The notes under the pieces were generated by a model. It was not told the DNA's origin. It saw only the letters and a list, made by a program, of their open reading frames with translations, and made no database searches. From positions 1-64,000 of the forward strand of contig NZ_KI912451.1 in NCBI RefSeq assembly GCF_000518545.1: a stretch of DNA of 64,000 nucleotides. Reading direction: 5' to 3'. This stretch comes from Hallella seregens ATCC 51272 (GTDB lineage Bacteria > Bacteroidota > Bacteroidia > Bacteroidales > Bacteroidaceae). Of the stretch, positions 56,957-64,000 are shown in pieces (position 1 is the stretch's first letter; each line of letters opens with the position of its first letter). The position numbers were made by a program, and so were the translations under genes.

Positions 56957-59719
56957 TTAGTGGGCTTCCAGCCAGTTGTCGCCCCATCCGGCGTCGGCGA
57001 TGAGAGGCACGGAGAGGGTGCAGACACCCTGCATTTCCTCAATGACGATGCGCTCCACGTGCTCGGCTTCGTCGGGAAAGACCGAGAAGTTGAGCTCGTC
57101 GTGCACCTGGAGAATCATCTTGGAGCGCAGCCCCTCGGCCTTGAACCGCTGCCAGATGCGTATCATAGCCAGCTTGATGATGTCGGCCTCGGAGCCTTGG
57201 ATGGGGGCGTTGATGGCGTTGCGCTCGGCAAATCCGCGCACGGTGGCATTGCGCGAGACGATGTCGGGCAGGTAGCGGCGGCGGCCGAACAGCGTCTCTG
57301 CATAGCCGTGCTGCCGTGCCTGCTCCTTGGCCTGCTCCATGTAGGCGTGCACTTTGGGGAAAGTAGCGAAGTAGTCGTCGATGAGTTGGCGGGCTTCGTT
57401 GTTGCCTATGTTCATGCGTTGGGCCAGTCCGAAGGTGGTGATGCCATAGATAATGCCGAAGTTGGCCTGCTTGGCTTGCTTGCGTTGAGCGTCGGTCACG
57501 GCCGCCATCTCCTTGTGCCATATCTTCGCTGCAGTGGCCCGATGGATGTCGAAACCCTCGCGAAAGGCCTCGATCATGTTCTCATCGCCCGATAGATGGG
57601 CCATGATACGCAGTTCGATCTGGCTGTAGTCGGCCGAAAAGAAACGGCAGCCGGGCTCGGGAACGAAGCATTTGCGTATCTCCTTGCCGTCGTCGTCGCG
57701 CACGGGAATGTTCTGCAAATTGGGGTCGCTCGACGAGAGACGGCCGGTGGCTGTAACGGCTTGATTGAACGAGGTGTGGATGCGACCGGTGCGTGGATTC
57801 ACCAGTTTGGGCAGCGCTTCCACGTAAGTTCCGAGCAGTTTCTTGAGTCCACGGTAGTTCAAGATGTCGTCGACGATGGGTGCTTTGTCGCGCAATTGTT
57901 GCAGCACTTCCTCGGAAGTGACGTACTGTCCTGTCTTGGTCTTCTTGGGTTTCTCCACGATTTTCATTTCGCCGAAGAGGATGTCTCCCACCTGTTTGGG
58001 GCTGGAGATGTTGAAAGACTTGCCTGCCAGCTCGTAGGCATGGTGCTCATACTGCTCCATGCGCTCGGTGAAGCTGCGGCGTGTAGCGGCCAGGGCAGCC
58101 GTGTCGAGGCACACGCCGTTGAGCTCCATATCGGCCAACACCCTGACGAGCGGCATCTCAATGTCCCGGAACAGCCGCTCGGCGCCGGCCTCAGCAAGGC
58201 GTGGCTCGAGCACGTTTTTCAGCCGCAGGGTGACGTCGGCATCCTCGCACGCATATTCATAAACCTGCCGGGGGGTGAGGTCGCGCATGTTGCGCTGGCC
58301 CCGTCCCTTGGCGCCGATGAGCTCTTCGATGTGTACAGTGCGGTAGTTGAGCAGGGTTTCGGCCATGTAATCCATGTTGTGATGCAGCTCGGGTTGCAGT
58401 ACATAGTGAGCCAACATCGTGTCGAACATGGGGCCTTGAACGTCTACACCATACTGCCTGAGCACCTCATAGTCGTACTTGATGTTCTGTCCTACCTTGA
58501 GGATTTCGGGGTCTTCGTAGAGCGATTTGAAGATATTGACGTATTGCAAGGCTTCTTCGCGGCTGGCCGGTATGGCCACGTAGAAGGCCTCGTTTTCCTT
58601 TACGGCGAAGCTCAATCCCACGAGTTCGGCCTCCAAAGCGTTGGTCGACGTGGTCTCTGTATCCAGACTTAAAATTTTATTTGTCCTTAAAAAGTCACAA
58701 AGTTGATGGGCTTCGGCCTGACTTTCAATGAGTTTATAGTCGTGGGGCACGGTTTTAAGGCTCTCAAAATTCGATTTTTCGGGCTCGGCTTTACCGTCGG
58801 TTGGAAATTCGGCAAACAGGCTGGGCTGCGCGTTAACGACGGTTGACGCAGTTTGTGTTTTTTTAAGAAATCGATCCGAGAGCCGCTTGAACTCCAGCCG
58901 ATCGAAGACTTCGCGTAGGGCCGACTCGTCGGGATCGCAGAGCCGCAAAGCGTCGAGGTCGAGGTCGATGGGCACGTCGGTGCGTATCGTGGCCAGGAAT
59001 TTTGACATGCGAATATCGTCTGCAGCCTGTTCCACTTTCTCGCGCATCTTGCCCTTTAACCGGTCGGAATGGGCCATGAGCTCCTCGCAACTGCCAAACT
59101 GGTTGATGAGTTTCACGGCCGTCTTCTCGCCCACACCGGGGCAGCCGGGGTAGTTGTCGGACGCGTCGCCCATGAGGGCCAGCAGGTCGATGACCTGTGC
59201 AGCCGAGGCGATGCCATACTTCTCCTGAATCTCTTTTTCGCCGATTTTATCGTATCCGCCGCCATGCCGCGGGCGAAACATGTAGACGTTGGGCCTGATG
59301 AGCTGGCCATAGTCCTTGTCGGGAGTGAGCATATAGGTCTCCACGCCGGCCTCGCCGGCTTTCCGGGAGAGGGTGCCAATCACGTCGTCGGCCTCGAAGC
59401 CGTTGGCCTGGAGCACGGGGATGTGCATGGCGTGCAGGATTTCCTGGATGAAAGGCACGGAGAGCTTGATGTCCTCGGGCGTTTCGTCGCGCTGCGCCTT
59501 GTAGGCCGGGAAAGCCTCGTGGCGGAATGTCTTGCCATGGTCGAACGCCACACCGAGGTGCGTGGGCTGCTCTTTGTCGATGATTTCGCGCAGCGTATTG
59601 CAGAAGCCCAGCACGGCAGAGGTGTTGAATCCCTTGGAGTTGATGGTGGGACGATTGATGAAAGCGTAATACGAACGGAAGATGATGGCGTAGGCATCGA
59701 AGAGGAAGAGTTTGCTCAT
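56957..59719 (-). CDS. polA: DNA polymerase I
   Basis: A 920-residue repair and primer-removal polymerase. The 5'-nuclease domain starts KLFLFDAYAIIFRSYYAF and has GDASDNYPGCPGVGEKTA near 190. A 3'-5' proofreading domain is kept, with LSLDTETTSTN near 355. Polymerase motif A is FSADYSQIELR, the finger region KQAKQANFGIIYG, and motif C is LQVHDELNF near the end. Full length and intact. It ends 28 bases before the -33 element of the toxin-antitoxin promoter. Confidence 0.98.
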   Translation of the reverse strand: MSKLFLFDAYAIIFRSYYAFINRPTINSKGFNTSAVLGFCNTLREIIDKEQPTHLGVAFDHGKTFRHEAFPAYKAQRDETPEDIKLSVPFIQEILHAMHIPVLQANGFEADDVIGTLSRKAGEAGVETYMLTPDKDYGQLIRPNVYMFRPRHGGGYDKIGEKEIQEKYGIASAAQVIDLLALMGDASDNYPGCPGVGEKTAVKLINQFGSCEELMAHSDRLKGKMREKVEQAADDIRMSKFLATIRTDVPIDLDLDALRLCDPDESALREVFDRLEFKRLSDRFLKKTQTASTVVNAQPSLFAEFPTDGKAEPEKSNFESLKTVPHDYKLIESQAEAHQLCDFLRTNKILSLDTETTSTNALEAELVGLSFAVKENEAFYVAIPASREEALQYVNIFKSLYEDPEILKVGQNIKYDYEVLRQYGVDVQGPMFDTMLAHYVLQPELHHNMDYMAETLLNYRTVHIEELIGAKGRGQRNMRDLTPRQVYEYACEDADVTLRLKNVLEPRLAEAGAERLFRDIEMPLVRVLADMELNGVCLDTAALAATRRSFTERMEQYEHHAYELAGKSFNISSPKQVGDILFGEMKIVEKPKKTKTGQYVTSEEVLQQLRDKAPIVDDILNYRGLKKLLGTYVEALPKLVNPRTGRIHTSFNQAVTATGRLSSSDPNLQNIPVRDDDGKEIRKCFVPEPGCRFFSADYSQIELRIMAHLSGDENMIEAFREGFDIHRATAAKIWHKEMAAVTDAQRKQAKQANFGIIYGITTFGLAQRMNIGNNEARQLIDDYFATFPKVHAYMEQAKEQARQHGYAETLFGRRRYLPDIVSRNATVRGFAERNAINAPIQGSEADIIKLAMIRIWQRFKAEGLRSKMILQVHDELNFSVFPDEAEHVERIVIEEMQGVCTLSVPLIADAGWGDNWLEAH

Positions 59720-59790
59720 AATCTGTGGAATTTACCCGTAAAATTACGAATTTTTTGCCACATCGCCTGTGCATTATCCGATAAAATCCG

Positions 59791-59798
59791 TAATTTTG
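59791..59798 (+). promoter_or_regulatory. -7 box of the polyprenyl synthase gene
   Basis: TAATTTTG fits TAnnTTTG and lies 21 bases before the start codon at 59820. Divergent from polA. Confidence 0.5.
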
Positions 59799-59819
59799 TG
59801 TCGAATTTTAAATGCGCTC

Positions 59820-60797
59820 ATGGATTATTTAGCCACCATCAAACAACCCATCACCTCGGAGTTGAACGATTACACAGAGCTGTTCGACCGGTCGTTGTCG
59901 CACACCGACGGGCTGTTGGCCCAGGTGCTCGACCACATTCGCAGCCAGGAGGGTAAAAGGATGAGGCCCATGCTCATCCTGTTGATGGCCAAGAATTTCG
60001 GCAAGATTTCGCCGGTCACGCTCCATGCCGCCGTCGGTCTGGAACTGTTGCACACGGCATCGCTGGTGCACGACGACGTGGTCGACGAGAGCAGCGAGCG
60101 TCGAGGACAGCGGTCGGTCAATGCAGAGTACAACAATAAGGTGGCCGTACTCGTGGGTGACTATATTCTTTCGACCTCGTTGCTCCACATGAGCTACACA
60201 CATAGCGAGACTATTGTGCGCCATTTGGCCGAGCTGGGGCGAACGCTCTCCAACGGCGAGCTGCTGCAACTGTCCAACATTCAGAGCACCGAACTGTCGG
60301 AATCGGTCTACTATCAGGTCATCAGACAGAAGACGGCAGCCCTTTTCGAGGCCTGTGCCGCCATCGGCGCGCTGTCGGCCGGGGCCGACGAGGCCGACAT
60401 TCAGGCGGCCAAACGCTTCGGCCAGAACCTGGGCATCATCTTCCAGATACGCGACGACATCTTCGACTATTACGATAAATCGGAGATAGGCAAGCCCACG
60501 GGCAACGACATGGCAGAGGGAAAACTCACGCTGCCCGCCATCCGCGCCATCAACGCCACGGGCGACGAACAGATGATGCAGCTGGCCCAAAAGGTGAGGA
60601 TGGGCACGGTGACAGCCGACGAAATAGCCCGGCTGGTGGCTTTCACCAAGGCCAACGGCGGCATAGAATACGCCGACAGGCGCATGTGGGACTTCCATGC
60701 CGACGCCATGGTCTTCATCGAAAACGAGGTACGCGATGAGGCGGTGAAGACCAGTCTCAGGGCGTACCTCGACTATGTGATAGAGCGCGACAAGTAA
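59820..60797 (+). CDS. Polyprenyl diphosphate synthase (long-chain, quinone side chain type)
   Basis: A 325-residue trans-prenyltransferase that probably makes the side chain of menaquinone by adding IPP units. The first aspartate-rich motif is LVHDDVVDESSERRG near residue 84 and the second QIRDDIFDYYDKSE near 214. The helical fold and length are typical of octaprenyl-type synthases. The start at 59820 (MDYLATIKQPI) suits the -7 box. It converges on deoC with 15 bases between the stops. Confidence 0.92.
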   Translation: MDYLATIKQPITSELNDYTELFDRSLSHTDGLLAQVLDHIRSQEGKRMRPMLILLMAKNFGKISPVTLHAAVGLELLHTASLVHDDVVDESSERRGQRSVNAEYNNKVAVLVGDYILSTSLLHMSYTHSETIVRHLAELGRTLSNGELLQLSNIQSTELSESVYYQVIRQKTAALFEACAAIGALSAGADEADIQAAKRFGQNLGIIFQIRDDIFDYYDKSEIGKPTGNDMAEGKLTLPAIRAINATGDEQMMQLAQKVRMGTVTADEIARLVAFTKANGGIEYADRRMWDFHADAMVFIENEVRDEAVKTSLRAYLDYVIERDK

Positions 60798-60812
60798 GCC
60801 GGAGGCTCTTTC

Positions 60813-61784
60813 TTAGAAGAATTTCACCTCCTCGCCCGTGATTTCACTGAGCAGCAGGTTGGTGAGACGGCTGGTTCCCAGGCGGAACCATTGGTTGGTG
60901 AGCCATTGCTCACCGAGAACTTCCTTGACAATCGTGTAGTAGATCACGGCATCCATCACGGTGTTGATGCCGCCGGCCGGCTTCAGACCCACCTGGATAC
61001 CCGTCTTGTCGTAGTACTCCTTGATGGCCTGGCACATCACGTAGACGTCCTGCGGCGTGGCCCCGCCCTTGTCTTTGCCGGTGGAAGTCTTGATATAATC
61101 GGCGCCCGCATACATGGAGAGCAGCGACGCCCGTTTCACGTTGGAGAGGCTTCCGAGCAGACAATTCTCGAGAATTACCTTCATAGGCACGTCGCCGCAG
61201 GCCTGTTTCAGCTCGCTGATTTCGTCGCACGCACCCTCGTAGTCGCCGCAGAGGAACTTGCCCACGGGCATCACGATGTCCACGTTTGTGGCTCCATCCT
61301 TGATGGCCAGTGCGGTCTCGGCCACCTTGACCTCGATAAACGTCTGAGACGAAGGGAAACTGCCCGATACGACGGCTATTTCAACGCCCTCCACCTCGAG
61401 CGTGTCTTTCACGGCTTCGGCGAAGTTTGGATACACGCAGATGGTGGCCACGTGGGGCAGGTCGGGGTAGGCGGAGTCGAAACGGTTGACCTTTTGCACC
61501 ATCTCCATGATTTTCAGGTCGTAGTCGGCCGTGCTCAACGAGGTGAGTTCCACGCTGCCGAAGAGGAATTTCTTCACCTCGACGGTGTCGTTCGCGGGCA
61601 CTTTCTCGGCGATGAGCCGCTTCAGTGCCTCGGCCACCTGGGCCTCGTCCACGTTGCAGTTGTACTTGGCCAGTGCTGCTTCATACTTGTTTGTAGGCTG
61701 TGTGTTGCCGTTGCGCTGGGCTTCTACCTGGGCTTTCAGGCTGCCCGCGCCGGTGTTGGGTTCAATGTCTTTTGTGTAAGCCAT
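60813..61784 (-). CDS. deoC: Deoxyribose-phosphate aldolase
   Basis: A 323-residue class I aldolase that splits 2-deoxyribose 5-phosphate into acetaldehyde and glyceraldehyde 3-phosphate in deoxynucleoside breakdown. The Schiff-base Lys (about residue 236) lies in YIKTSTGKDKGG; a second active-site Lys is in QVGLKPAGGI. It has an N-terminal extension of about 50 residues compared with short DeoC proteins, as I recall for others in the phylum. Part of the dtd / mazG-like / deoC neighbourhood. Confidence 0.95.
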   Translation of the reverse strand: MAYTKDIEPNTGAGSLKAQVEAQRNGNTQPTNKYEAALAKYNCNVDEAQVAEALKRLIAEKVPANDTVEVKKFLFGSVELTSLSTADYDLKIMEMVQKVNRFDSAYPDLPHVATICVYPNFAEAVKDTLEVEGVEIAVVSGSFPSSQTFIEVKVAETALAIKDGATNVDIVMPVGKFLCGDYEGACDEISELKQACGDVPMKVILENCLLGSLSNVKRASLLSMYAGADYIKTSTGKDKGGATPQDVYVMCQAIKEYYDKTGIQVGLKPAGGINTVMDAVIYYTIVKEVLGEQWLTNQWFRLGTSRLTNLLLSEITGEEVKFF

Positions 61785-61881
61785 AAGAATTGATGGGTTC
61801 GTTATTATTTGTATTTACTTTCGTGTTGCGGAGGCCGTGGGGTAGGGGCTTTGCCCACCTTGCTACCTGCCGTGTGCTGTT

Positions 61882-62169
61882 TTAGACGCAGGCCTCGCGG
61901 ATGCTCCAAATCCATAGCGCGATGAGCAGCAGATTCATGTAGAGATGCCTGTCTTTCCACGCGCCTTGACGCAGTAGCGGCCAGATGGTTTTCAGCGCGA
62001 GGGGCATGACAAGTGTCAGTGCAGCAGCCTGTTGCCATGGGTCGGCCATGTCGTGGTACTGGGCGAAGAGATAGTAGACAAACCATGCAAGGCCCATAAT
62101 GGTCAGGCCCAAGACGATGATGTTCAGCGTCTTGGACTCGCGCTTGGGAGTTAATGAATTCTGGTTCAT
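61882..62169 (-). CDS. Small membrane protein, unknown function
   Basis: A 95-residue protein with a polar N-terminus (MNQNSLTPKRESKTLN) and three hydrophobic segments at about 16-36, 46-62 and 76-90. No family recognised. It lies between the mazG-like gene and deoC on the same strand, so it is probably co-transcribed. No catalytic motif. Confidence 0.65.
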   Translation of the reverse strand: MNQNSLTPKRESKTLNIIVLGLTIMGLAWFVYYLFAQYHDMADPWQQAAALTLVMPLALKTIWPLLRQGAWKDRHLYMNLLLIALWIWSIREACV

Positions 62170-62220
62170 ATCGTTGATTATTAGTTGATTACGCTGTTTC
62201 TTCCATACTGTGGGCCGTCG

Positions 62221-62547
62221 TCAGCCCTGCAGCTTCGGGTTTTCCTTGTGCCGGGTGGCGTCGCGGCGGGTCTTTTTCTCGAAGCTCTTGCGCAGCTCTT
62301 CGGTGAGGTCCACGCCCGTTTGGTTGGCCAGACAGCAGAGCACCCACAGCACATCGGCCATCTCCTCGCCCAGATTGTCGGTCTCGCCGGGCTTGAAGCT
62401 CTGGTCGCCATAGCGTCGCGCCATCACGCGGGCCAGTTCGCCCACCTCCTCCGTGAGCACAGCCATGTTGGTCAGCTCCGAGAAATAACGCACGCCAGTG
62501 GTCTTAATCCATTGGTCTACAGCGTCTTGTGCTTCTTTAATAGTCAT
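62221..62547 (-). CDS. MazG-like nucleotide pyrophosphohydrolase
   Basis: A 108-residue all-helical dNTP/NTP pyrophosphohydrolase that may remove damaged nucleotides. The metal motif EExxE...ExxD is visible as TEEVGELARVMAR and NLGEEMADVLWVLCCLAN. Single-domain length is typical. It lies 33 bases after dtd and before the small membrane protein gene. Confidence 0.88.
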   Translation of the reverse strand: MTIKEAQDAVDQWIKTTGVRYFSELTNMAVLTEEVGELARVMARRYGDQSFKPGETDNLGEEMADVLWVLCCLANQTGVDLTEELRKSFEKKTRRDATRHKENPKLQG

Positions 62548-62580
62548 GGTACAGTCTCCGAATATAGGTTTCGCGGTCTC

Positions 62581-63033
62581 TCACTCCTTGTTCTTCGTGT
62601 CCATGCAGATGGTCACGGGCCCGTCGTTCACGAGTGCCACCTCCATCATGGCCCCAAACTCGCCGGTGCCCACGGGCTTGCCCAGCGCCTCGGAGAGCAG
62701 CTGACAGAACCGCCGGTAAAGGGGGATGGAGAGGGCATGGGGCGCGGCTTTGAGCCAGCTGGGGCGGTTGCCTTTCTTGTAGCTGGCCATGAGGGTGAAC
62801 TGCGACACCACGAGAATGTCGCCGCCCACGTCCATGATGCTGCGGTTCATCACGCCCTCGGCGTCGTCGAAGACACGTAGCCCCACCACCTTGCGCACGA
62901 GCCACTGCGCGTCGTCCTCGGTGTCGGCGGCCTCAATGCCCAGCAGAATGAGGTAGCCCGGCCCGATGGCCGACTTCGTGTGGCCGTCGATGGCGACGGA
63001 AGCGCTGCTGACGCGCTGGATGACGATTCTCAT
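62581..63033 (-). CDS. dtd: D-aminoacyl-tRNA deacylase
   Basis: A 150-residue proofreading enzyme that removes D-amino acids (and Gly from tRNA-Ala) from tRNA. The start at 63033 gives MRIVIQRVSSASVAIDG, the standard N-terminus; the nine codons upstream are not conserved. The two active-site motifs SQFTLMASYKKGNRP and NDGPVTICMD (Gly-cis-Pro) are present. Downstream of uvrC in the conserved order uvrC-dtd-mazG-deoC. Confidence 0.95.
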   Translation of the reverse strand: MRIVIQRVSSASVAIDGHTKSAIGPGYLILLGIEAADTEDDAQWLVRKVVGLRVFDDAEGVMNRSIMDVGGDILVVSQFTLMASYKKGNRPSWLKAAPHALSIPLYRRFCQLLSEALGKPVGTGEFGAMMEVALVNDGPVTICMDTKNKE

Positions 63034-63189
63034 ATTCGTTTTGGAGATAATGCCCCACAAAGATAGTGAAAAGCCTTGAATGGGCCAACAATAAGCGTGT
63101 AAATTCCGCGTTCCTGCGGTGTTCTTGATGCCATGGGGGAGAAATGGAGGGGCTGTGCGCGCGGTTTGTTGGTGATGGTGGGGGATGAT

Positions 63190-63223
63190 GGCCGGCTCGG
63201 AGGCCGGCCCCCTATGGCGAAAC
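63190..63223. repeat. GC-rich dispersed repeat, copy 2
   Basis: Inverted GGCCGG / CCGGCC arms followed by CCCCTATGGCGAAAC; a close relative of 19585-19616. In the gap between dtd and uvrC. Confidence 0.55.
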
Positions 63224-63239
63224 CCTTTGTCGGGGCCAT

Positions 63240-63415
63240 GCCGCGTGTGGGTAATCCTCTCATGGCCATGGATTTATCGTGTTGTGATAACGGCGTAATC
63301 GCCCTATGAATACGGCGTAAACGCGGGGCGATTACACCGTAATCACCCTGCGTTTACGCTGCAATTGTGTGGCGTTTGCGCTGCAAATAGGATGCGTTTG
63401 CGCCCTTGTGCCGAT
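63240..63415. repeat. 22-bp palindromic repeat array 6
   Basis: Eight 22-bp units start at 63240, 63262, 63284, 63306, 63328, 63350, 63372 and 63394. Units at 63284-63349 are nearest consensus; the last three have GCGTTTGCGCTGCAA variants. In the 808-base gap between uvrC and dtd, whose other contents are the GC-rich repeat and the 87-bp array. Confidence 0.85.
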
Positions 63416-63483
63416 ACCATTGCCACTGTTCCCCAAGTCGTACTTCCGTCTTCGGCAGCTCCTTTCTCTGGCCTATATCCTCC

Positions 63484-63920
63484 TTATCCCCCTCCTATAT
63501 CCTCCTATCCCGGCCTATTGGTGCCTCTGTCCCCTCCTCATCGTGCTTCTTTGCCTCGGTTGTTCGCCTCCTTATCCCCTCCTATATCCTCCTATCCCGG
63601 CCTATTGGTGCCTCTGTTTCCTCCTCATCGTGCTTCTTCGCCTCTGTTTTTTGCCTCCTTATCTCCTCCTATATCTTCCTATCCTGGCCTATTGGTGCCT
63701 CTGTTTCCTCCTCATCATGCTTCTCCGCCTCGTTGTTCGCCTCCTTATCCCCCTCCTATATTCTCCTATCCTGGCCTATTGGTGCCTCTATCCCCGCCTC
63801 ATCGTGCTTCTTCGCCTCGTTGTTCGCCTCCTTATCCCCTCCTATATCCTCCTATCCTGGCCTATTGGTGCCTCTATCCCCGCCTCATCGTGTTTCTTCG
63901 CCTCGTTGTTCGCCTCCTTT
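63484..63920. repeat. 87-bp tandem repeat derived from the 3' end of uvrC
   Basis: Units begin with GGCCTATTGGTGCCTCT at 63512, 63599, 63686, 63773 and 63859 (periods 87, 87, 87, 86), with a partial unit before the first. The copy nearest the gene is inside the uvrC coding region and contributes its last residues; the stop codon (63842-63844) is itself in the repeat. Confidence 0.9.
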
Positions 63921-64000
63921 TCTTCCTCTCTACGGAAGAAATCAAAGACGATTTGGGCCTTCGACGGGCCGATAATGGTAGCAATTTCCTCGACAGCTGC
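63842..64000 (-). CDS. uvrC: Excinuclease ABC subunit C, C-terminal end (partial)
   Basis: Only the last 52 codons are in the window; the gene runs off the right edge. AAVEEIATIIGPSKAQIVFDFF fits the C-terminal helix-hairpin-helix of UvrC, the incision subunit of nucleotide excision repair. The order uvrC-dtd-mazG-deoC agrees. The final 25 or so residues (EANNEAKKHDEAGIEAP onward) come from an 87-bp repeat unit and form a non-conserved charged tail. The identification rests on a short stretch plus neighbourhood. Confidence 0.75.
   Translation of the reverse strand, partial: AAVEEIATIIGPSKAQIVFDFFRREEEKEANNEAKKHDEAGIEAPIGQDRRI

Noticed and set aside
8819..63415. CRISPR arrays
   Set aside because: The 22-bp arrays have no long identical repeats alternating with unique spacers; spacing is 22 bp throughout with only 3 variable bases, and no cas genes are present.
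63406..63975. Long plus-strand open frame with repeating SYILLSRPIGAS-like peptide
   Set aside because: It is the complement of the 87-bp repeat and the uvrC 3' end. The composition is a by-product of the repeat, no start signals fit, and the minus-strand reading matches UvrC.

Overview
The window looks like chromosome of a GC-rich member of the Prevotellaceae (Bacteroidota). The evidence is protein similarity throughout, many copies of the Bacteroidota -7 promoter box TAnnTTTG (six with a TTG or TTTG -33 element exactly 20 bp upstream), a sigma / anti-sigma / TonB-receptor trio, Bacteroidota-only families (DUF4254, PL9/PL1 secreted lyases, long IspG, C26-M19 fusion), and gene orders such as uvrC-dtd-mazG-deoC. 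Genus is inferred; no rRNA is present. No prophage, integrative element, insertion sequence or CRISPR array was seen.

Layout. 0.2-1.1 kb: Rpn-type nuclease. 1.3-4.0 kb: secreted GH27 alpha-galactosidase. 4.2-6.8 kb: acpP-fabF-rnc. 7.0-10.1 kb: DUF4254 protein and two glycosyltransferases. 19.4-10.1 kb, minus strand: a long tightly packed run (hypothetical, rpoN, PAP2, purE, ispG, aldo/keto reductase, LPS kinase, GT90, GT9) that carries surface-glycan genes at its distal end. 19.9-23.3 kb: S9 peptidase and sirtuin. 23.4-25.9 kb: three FKBP prolyl isomerases. 26.1-29.6 kb: Lrp regulator, C26-M19 fused peptidase, glutaminyl-cyclase-like M28 protein. 30.1-34.6 kb: VapE-like ATPase, YhcH protein, mutS. 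34.9-38.7 kb: TonB receptor, short FecR-like anti-sigma, ECF sigma. 38.8-45.4 kb: pectin locus (PL9, PL1, large secreted protein). 45.8-52.0 kb: trmH-like, sufE, U32, C1 peptidase, trpS, tRNA-Arg(CCT), ADP-ribosylglycohydrolase. 52.2-64 kb: CoA transferase, lgt, ychF, YefM-YoeB, polA, polyprenyl synthase, deoC, small membrane protein, mazG-like, dtd and the 3' end of uvrC.

The most unusual content is between the genes. Six intergenic arrays (8.8, 19.7, 29.8, 45.6, 53.9 and 63.3 kb) are built from degenerate units with an exact 22-bp period around the near-palindromic 19-bp core GCGATTACGGCGTAATCGC. All six lie between co-directional genes, roughly 8-16 kb apart. Other unrelated repeats have periods of 22, 44, 66 or 87 bp. 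Two of them are tandem duplications of the 3' ends of trpS and uvrC including the stop codon. A third family, rich in ATTCAAAATTC, supplies the start codon of lgt. Short GC-rich hairpin repeats have also entered conserved genes in frame (ispG, the C26-M19 gene, apparently the trmH-like gene), and one forms the C-terminus of the U32 peptidase.

Functionally the window mixes housekeeping genes (fatty-acid synthesis, isoprenoids, purines, DNA repair and replication, translation) with envelope-glycan assembly, pectin degradation and secreted peptidases.
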